Origin: Drosophila persimilis
Taxonomy: Eukaryota; Arthropoda; Insecta; Diptera; Drosophilidae
Assembly (NCBI RefSeq): GCF_003286085.1
Contig: NW_020825326.1
Location: 1,798,001 to 1,862,000, forward strand
DNA: 64,000 nucleotides
Reading direction: 5' to 3'
Made by a program: the position numbers and the translations under genes. Below are positions 60,915 to 64,000 of the stretch, one piece after another. Positions within the stretch are counted from its first letter, which is position 1, and the number at the start of each line of letters is the position of its first letter. Under the pieces are notes generated by a model, which had not been told where the DNA came from, ran no database searches, and saw only the letters and a program-made list of their open reading frames with translations.

Positions 60915-61551
60915 TGTCTGGTCAAGATGTTTTTAATATTAAGAACACTCCGCATGGGGATACTGAGTCCATAGAGCTCGTCGAAGACGTGGAAAAAATG
61001 GAGGTTGTGGAACAAGATCAGATTGAACTGGCGATGGGCAACCCCCTGTGGGGACAGAGATGGATGTGTTTAACGCAACTTGGGATTCGCAGTTGTAAGC
61101 GCCAACCTGGTCTGTGAGCTGGTACGTCCGACGAGGCTGGTCCGGCGATGAAAGCTAACTTGCTTCCGGGCCGGCACCGTTTTTGTGAGCCTCAGCTACA
61201 TGCAGCAGTTGAACGTGGACTCCGGGAACATTTTCATCTGGTTACGATTATCGCTAAACAATCCCAAAGGCCACGTCGACATCACCACACAGCTGATGGA
61301 TTCCTGACTGGCACCTGACTGAAGATTTGATCGCTAGGATCATGGGCGAAAGTACGAACGTCGGTATCATGCTCCTCTTCCCGTTGACGCAGCGCCACAT
61401 GCAATATCTGTGCTGGACCAACGCTAAAAACCACATGGGTTGCTTCGATCATTTGGAGTTCGTCAACCAAGAGACTGCTCTAGGCTGGGCTCAGTTTCAA
61501 CTGGAGAATATTAATATATATTTTTTCACAAACACAATAAATATTTGGTAG
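60915..61551 (+). pseudogene. Decayed gene of unknown family
   Basis: A frame from ATG at 60915 (MSGQDVFNIKNTPHGDTESI, acidic) ends at a stop about 61118. Further downstream other frames are coherent but interrupted: one gives TVFVSLSYMQQLNVDSGNIF and IWLRLSLNNPKGHVDITTQL, the next, after a stop, DLIARIMGESTNVGIMLLF and HMQYLCWTNAKNHMGCFDH. The pieces look like one protein broken by at least two frameshifts or stops. I cannot name the family. Confidence 0.4.
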
Positions 61552-63007
61552 TGGGACAAATCATTGAGGTCCTATCGAACCCTGTATGGACACCATACGG
61601 ACATAGAACGACCCACATCTCGATCAGATTCTGCTGCAGATTCAGATTCTGTCAGTTTCTGTTAATTATTGAAAGTTGAATTGAATATATGTATGTACAT
61701 ATGTAAATACTTACCTGCCCACACAGTAGTACAGAATTTTTAGCTCTGTTACGTCATTCGATTGCGTGTGCATTGACGAAAAGTTAATTTCGACGGAAAA
61801 CCATTTTACATTTTTTGGCTATTTTCATTGCATTTATTTTTGCTGTTTTCTCAGCTGCTGGCAACATTATCAAAGTTATTTCAATTAAAATGTGGCCACA
61901 TAAACCGCAGGCCAGCTAGATACCCTAGCCCAGGCCAAGGAGCTTCCAAGGCGAAAGCGAAGCTGTTCGTTCCCAGTTCCCAGTCCAGTACAGTCCGGAC
62001 CAGTCCAGTGTCCGCTGAGTAGTGTGGGAGAGGACAGCCAAAGATAAATTTTCATAACATTTTTCATAACTTTTCGTTTCGGTTGAGCTTAAGAATGTTG
62101 TACAAATATTTTTGCAGCTCGGTTCCTCCCGCTTTCGTCCTCTCGTGTGGTCATTTGACTGCCCTCATATGTATATGGGTGGGTATATGTAACATACAAC
62201 GTACTCCTTTATGGGTGGGTAACCCATTTGGTCATATGAATACTTGTATGTAAGTCAGCACATTTTCCAGCAGCATAAGCATAATTATTTTTAATGCGCT
62301 CTGCAAGAATTTGAGCCAGAAACAGTAAGAGGGAATCAGGGAAAGGGAGACGGCCTAAAGCAATAAAAAGAACAGACACATCCTCGGAAGCCTTGAGCTC
62401 TTTTCCTGCCACTTTCAATTCCATTCCTCCCTGTGCCCAAACAGGACCCAACCACATTACATTGCGAAATTTAGAAAATTAGCCGGCATTTAGTTAATCT
62501 TCCTTCTTCGCCCCTGGTTATATCGTTGGCCCTGTGTAAGACTACAACAAGAAAGTAAGACTATCTTCACCCATCGACTCTTTGGTATGTACACCGATGA
62601 AAAAATTGTATGTATTTGTATTGCGGGCAGTCTTTAATGCTTTAGGAATATTTTGCATAGAATCAGAGGACAGGAAGGTGCTACATCGACTGGCCAGTGA
62701 TGCTCTTCAAGAATGTGTACTCATAGGACATTATTGGATTTCTAACACCCAATAAAAATCAGAATAACCTTTGAAAGGGTATGCTAATCGAGCAAAAGAA
62801 AGCATTACAATTAAAAACTAAAACTTTTGGAACAACAATCCAAACCATCCCATTTAAAAACTGAACAAAGCCGTCCACGAGTATTTTAAAACAAATTTCG
62901 ATTGGAAACCCGCTTTATCTGGAAACTAAAATGATAGTTATGGTTTTTTCAAACCAGATTATAAAATAAATCTGTTTTTGGTAAGATCTGAATAATAATA
63001 ATAAGTA
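61552..63007. other. Intergenic DNA left of the 198-bp element
   Basis: AT-rich DNA with a CCAGT-rich tandem near 61970-62010 and TATG microsatellite DNA near 61690-61700. No gene is supported. Confidence 0.4.
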
Positions 63008-63205
63008 GACCTCGGATTTTGCATATTTGCATATTTTTAAAGGATTAAGATAGAAAAATTCTGATGACTCGTACTCGCAGCACCTCCGATCCTCCGATCC
63101 CCCAGCCAAGTGCTTTTCAAATATAGTCAAAGGAAATCAATTGAACAAAAATTAATAATGAGCCCACGACTATGCTGATGAATCAAATATGCAAAATCCG
63201 AGGTC
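63008..63205. mobile_element. 198-bp MITE with perfect 22-bp terminal inverted repeats
   Basis: Both ends read GACCTCGGATTTTGCATATT (plus TG) inward; the 22-bp match is perfect. TA dinucleotides flank each side (63006-63007 and 63206-63207), consistent with a TA target-site duplication. It has no coding capacity. Perfect terminal repeats suggest a fairly recent insertion. Confidence 0.75.
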
Positions 63206-63357
63206 TAATAATAAGTTTTGAGTTTTAAGGAAAAATAAAAATAAACAATAAAATACATACTAATGAACCACTGAAGTTTCCCCAATTTTATTAGTTAACC
63301 GAATTCGGCTGAAACTGTATTTTGTTCATTTTGTTTTTTTTGTCCATTGTTTGTGAA

Positions 63358-64000
63358 CTACTTCCCCGACACCCTCTTGTACCGTATACGGTGGGCAATC
63401 TCGACGACGACGTTGTATCCCTGCCTTACCACGTAGTCATTGCGGATGACGCAGAAATGGACGGTATACCCGTCTTGTCTCTGTGTGCCACGATCGGTCT
63501 GGATGGCCGCGCGAACCGCATCAATAATCAAGCGCGTCGCTTCCTTTTCGTCCAGGTTTTCTTTCCAGCGCGACTCTAGCGTAGCAGAGTCCCAGCAATA
63601 CGTAGGGGGCAGGATTACTGGCGCCGCTAAAACGGATACTATAAATCGAGGCTCGACCCCTGTCTACGGCGGCGATTATCCAGTTCATCCTGTTTACGTG
63701 CTTAAAGCGGTAAATCAGCCTTTTAATTATATGTTTAGCGCGCACAACTGGCACCTCTGTGCACGTTGTCATCCGAAGATGGTTAAGCTGTGCCCGAAGA
63801 AGACGTGCAACGGCATCTATATCATCGGCGGTGCCAGCTCCAGCTGCACTATAAAGTCACAAAGGAATTCTGGGGCAATTCAATTAAATAACAGACCCAA
63901 GAAATACTCACTAGATGTTATCGTGCAGGCGAAATATTTTCTTTGAACGACCTGAGCGAATCATGGAGCCGCTTGTCCCCTTGATGTGGGTGGCAATGAT
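63358..64000 (-). pseudogene. Proteasome beta2-like subunit copy, frameshifted, running off the window
   Basis: Read on the minus strand, the right edge (63912-64000) encodes IKGTSGSMIRSGRSKKIFRL then HDNIY, a 63 nt GT-AG intron (63849-63911), then AAGAGTADDIDAVARLLRAQ, VPVVRAKHIIKRLIYRF, NWIIAAVDRGRASIYSI and NPAPYVLLGL. This follows proteasome beta2/beta7 (trypsin-like subunit) closely, most like the fly testis paralogs Prosbeta2R1/R2. At about 63580-63590 the frame shifts; it resumes as TLESRWKENLDEKEATRLII to a stop at 63358. Where beta2 has the catalytic Asp17 (ADTRAT), this copy has His, while the Lys33 equivalent is kept. Its start codon and Thr1 are beyond 64000. Probably a decaying, originally intron-containing duplicate. 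Confidence 0.65.

Noticed and set aside
1..64000. Intact LTR or LINE retrotransposon, rRNA or tRNA genes
   Set aside because: No reverse transcriptase, gag or integrase frame and no long terminal repeats were found; no tRNA or rRNA motif was seen by eye, though a covariance search would be more reliable.

Overview
The window looks like nuclear DNA of a Drosophila fly. Genes carry short GT-AG introns of about 54-90 bp, intergenic DNA is rich in (CATA)n, (CA)n and TATGTACATA-like repeats, DRE motifs (TATCGATA) lie upstream of several genes, and the proteins match fly families. Cp110, Trm10 (CG14618), Usp2, wap/DCAF7, an SLC35E transporter (CG14621), DIP1, Nfu, a tektin and GCS2alpha are, from memory, genes of the base of the D. 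melanogaster X (Muller element A). Sequence divergence and the zucchini-like copy suggest a more distant relative, perhaps the obscura group; that species guess is an inference only.

Layout, left to right. Cp110 lies on the minus strand (289-3278). A reticulophagy-receptor-like gene follows on the plus strand (5834-11483, with a 4.4 kb intron). Divergent Trm10 (minus) and a FAM210-type mitochondrial protein (plus) share a 657 bp intergenic region (14590-17111). Usp2 occupies 20599 to beyond 31387 on the minus strand: seven shared 3' coding exons carry the catalytic domain, preceded by three long low-complexity alternative first coding exons. A decayed zucchini/PLD6-like copy (34429-35042) precedes wap (36462-37716). 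After about 4 kb of repeat-rich DNA come a GLYAT-like acyltransferase (41868-42854) and the SLC35E transporter (43410-45112, minus). The right part holds DIP1 (46715-50352), Nfu (52404-53392), a small unknown gene (53918-54265), a tektin (54579-56329), GCS2alpha (57322-60282), an unrecognised decayed gene (60915-61540) and a broken proteasome beta2-like copy running off the right edge on the minus strand.

The genes are mainly independent housekeeping or ciliary/testis genes, not an operon. Cp110, the tektin and possibly the small gene next to it relate to centrioles and axonemes. Two items touch the piRNA pathway. One is the decayed zucchini-like copy. The other is the DIP1-Nfu interval: in D. 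melanogaster the flamenco piRNA cluster starts beside DIP1, but here the interval is about 2 kb and shows no transposon array. Several short inverted-repeat elements (80 to about 600 bp), including a pair of related copies in opposite orientation about 18 kb apart, are the clearest unexplained structures. I see no CRISPR array, rRNA or tRNA gene, and no intact transposon gene. All intron-exon models were built by hand from splice signals and frame continuity.
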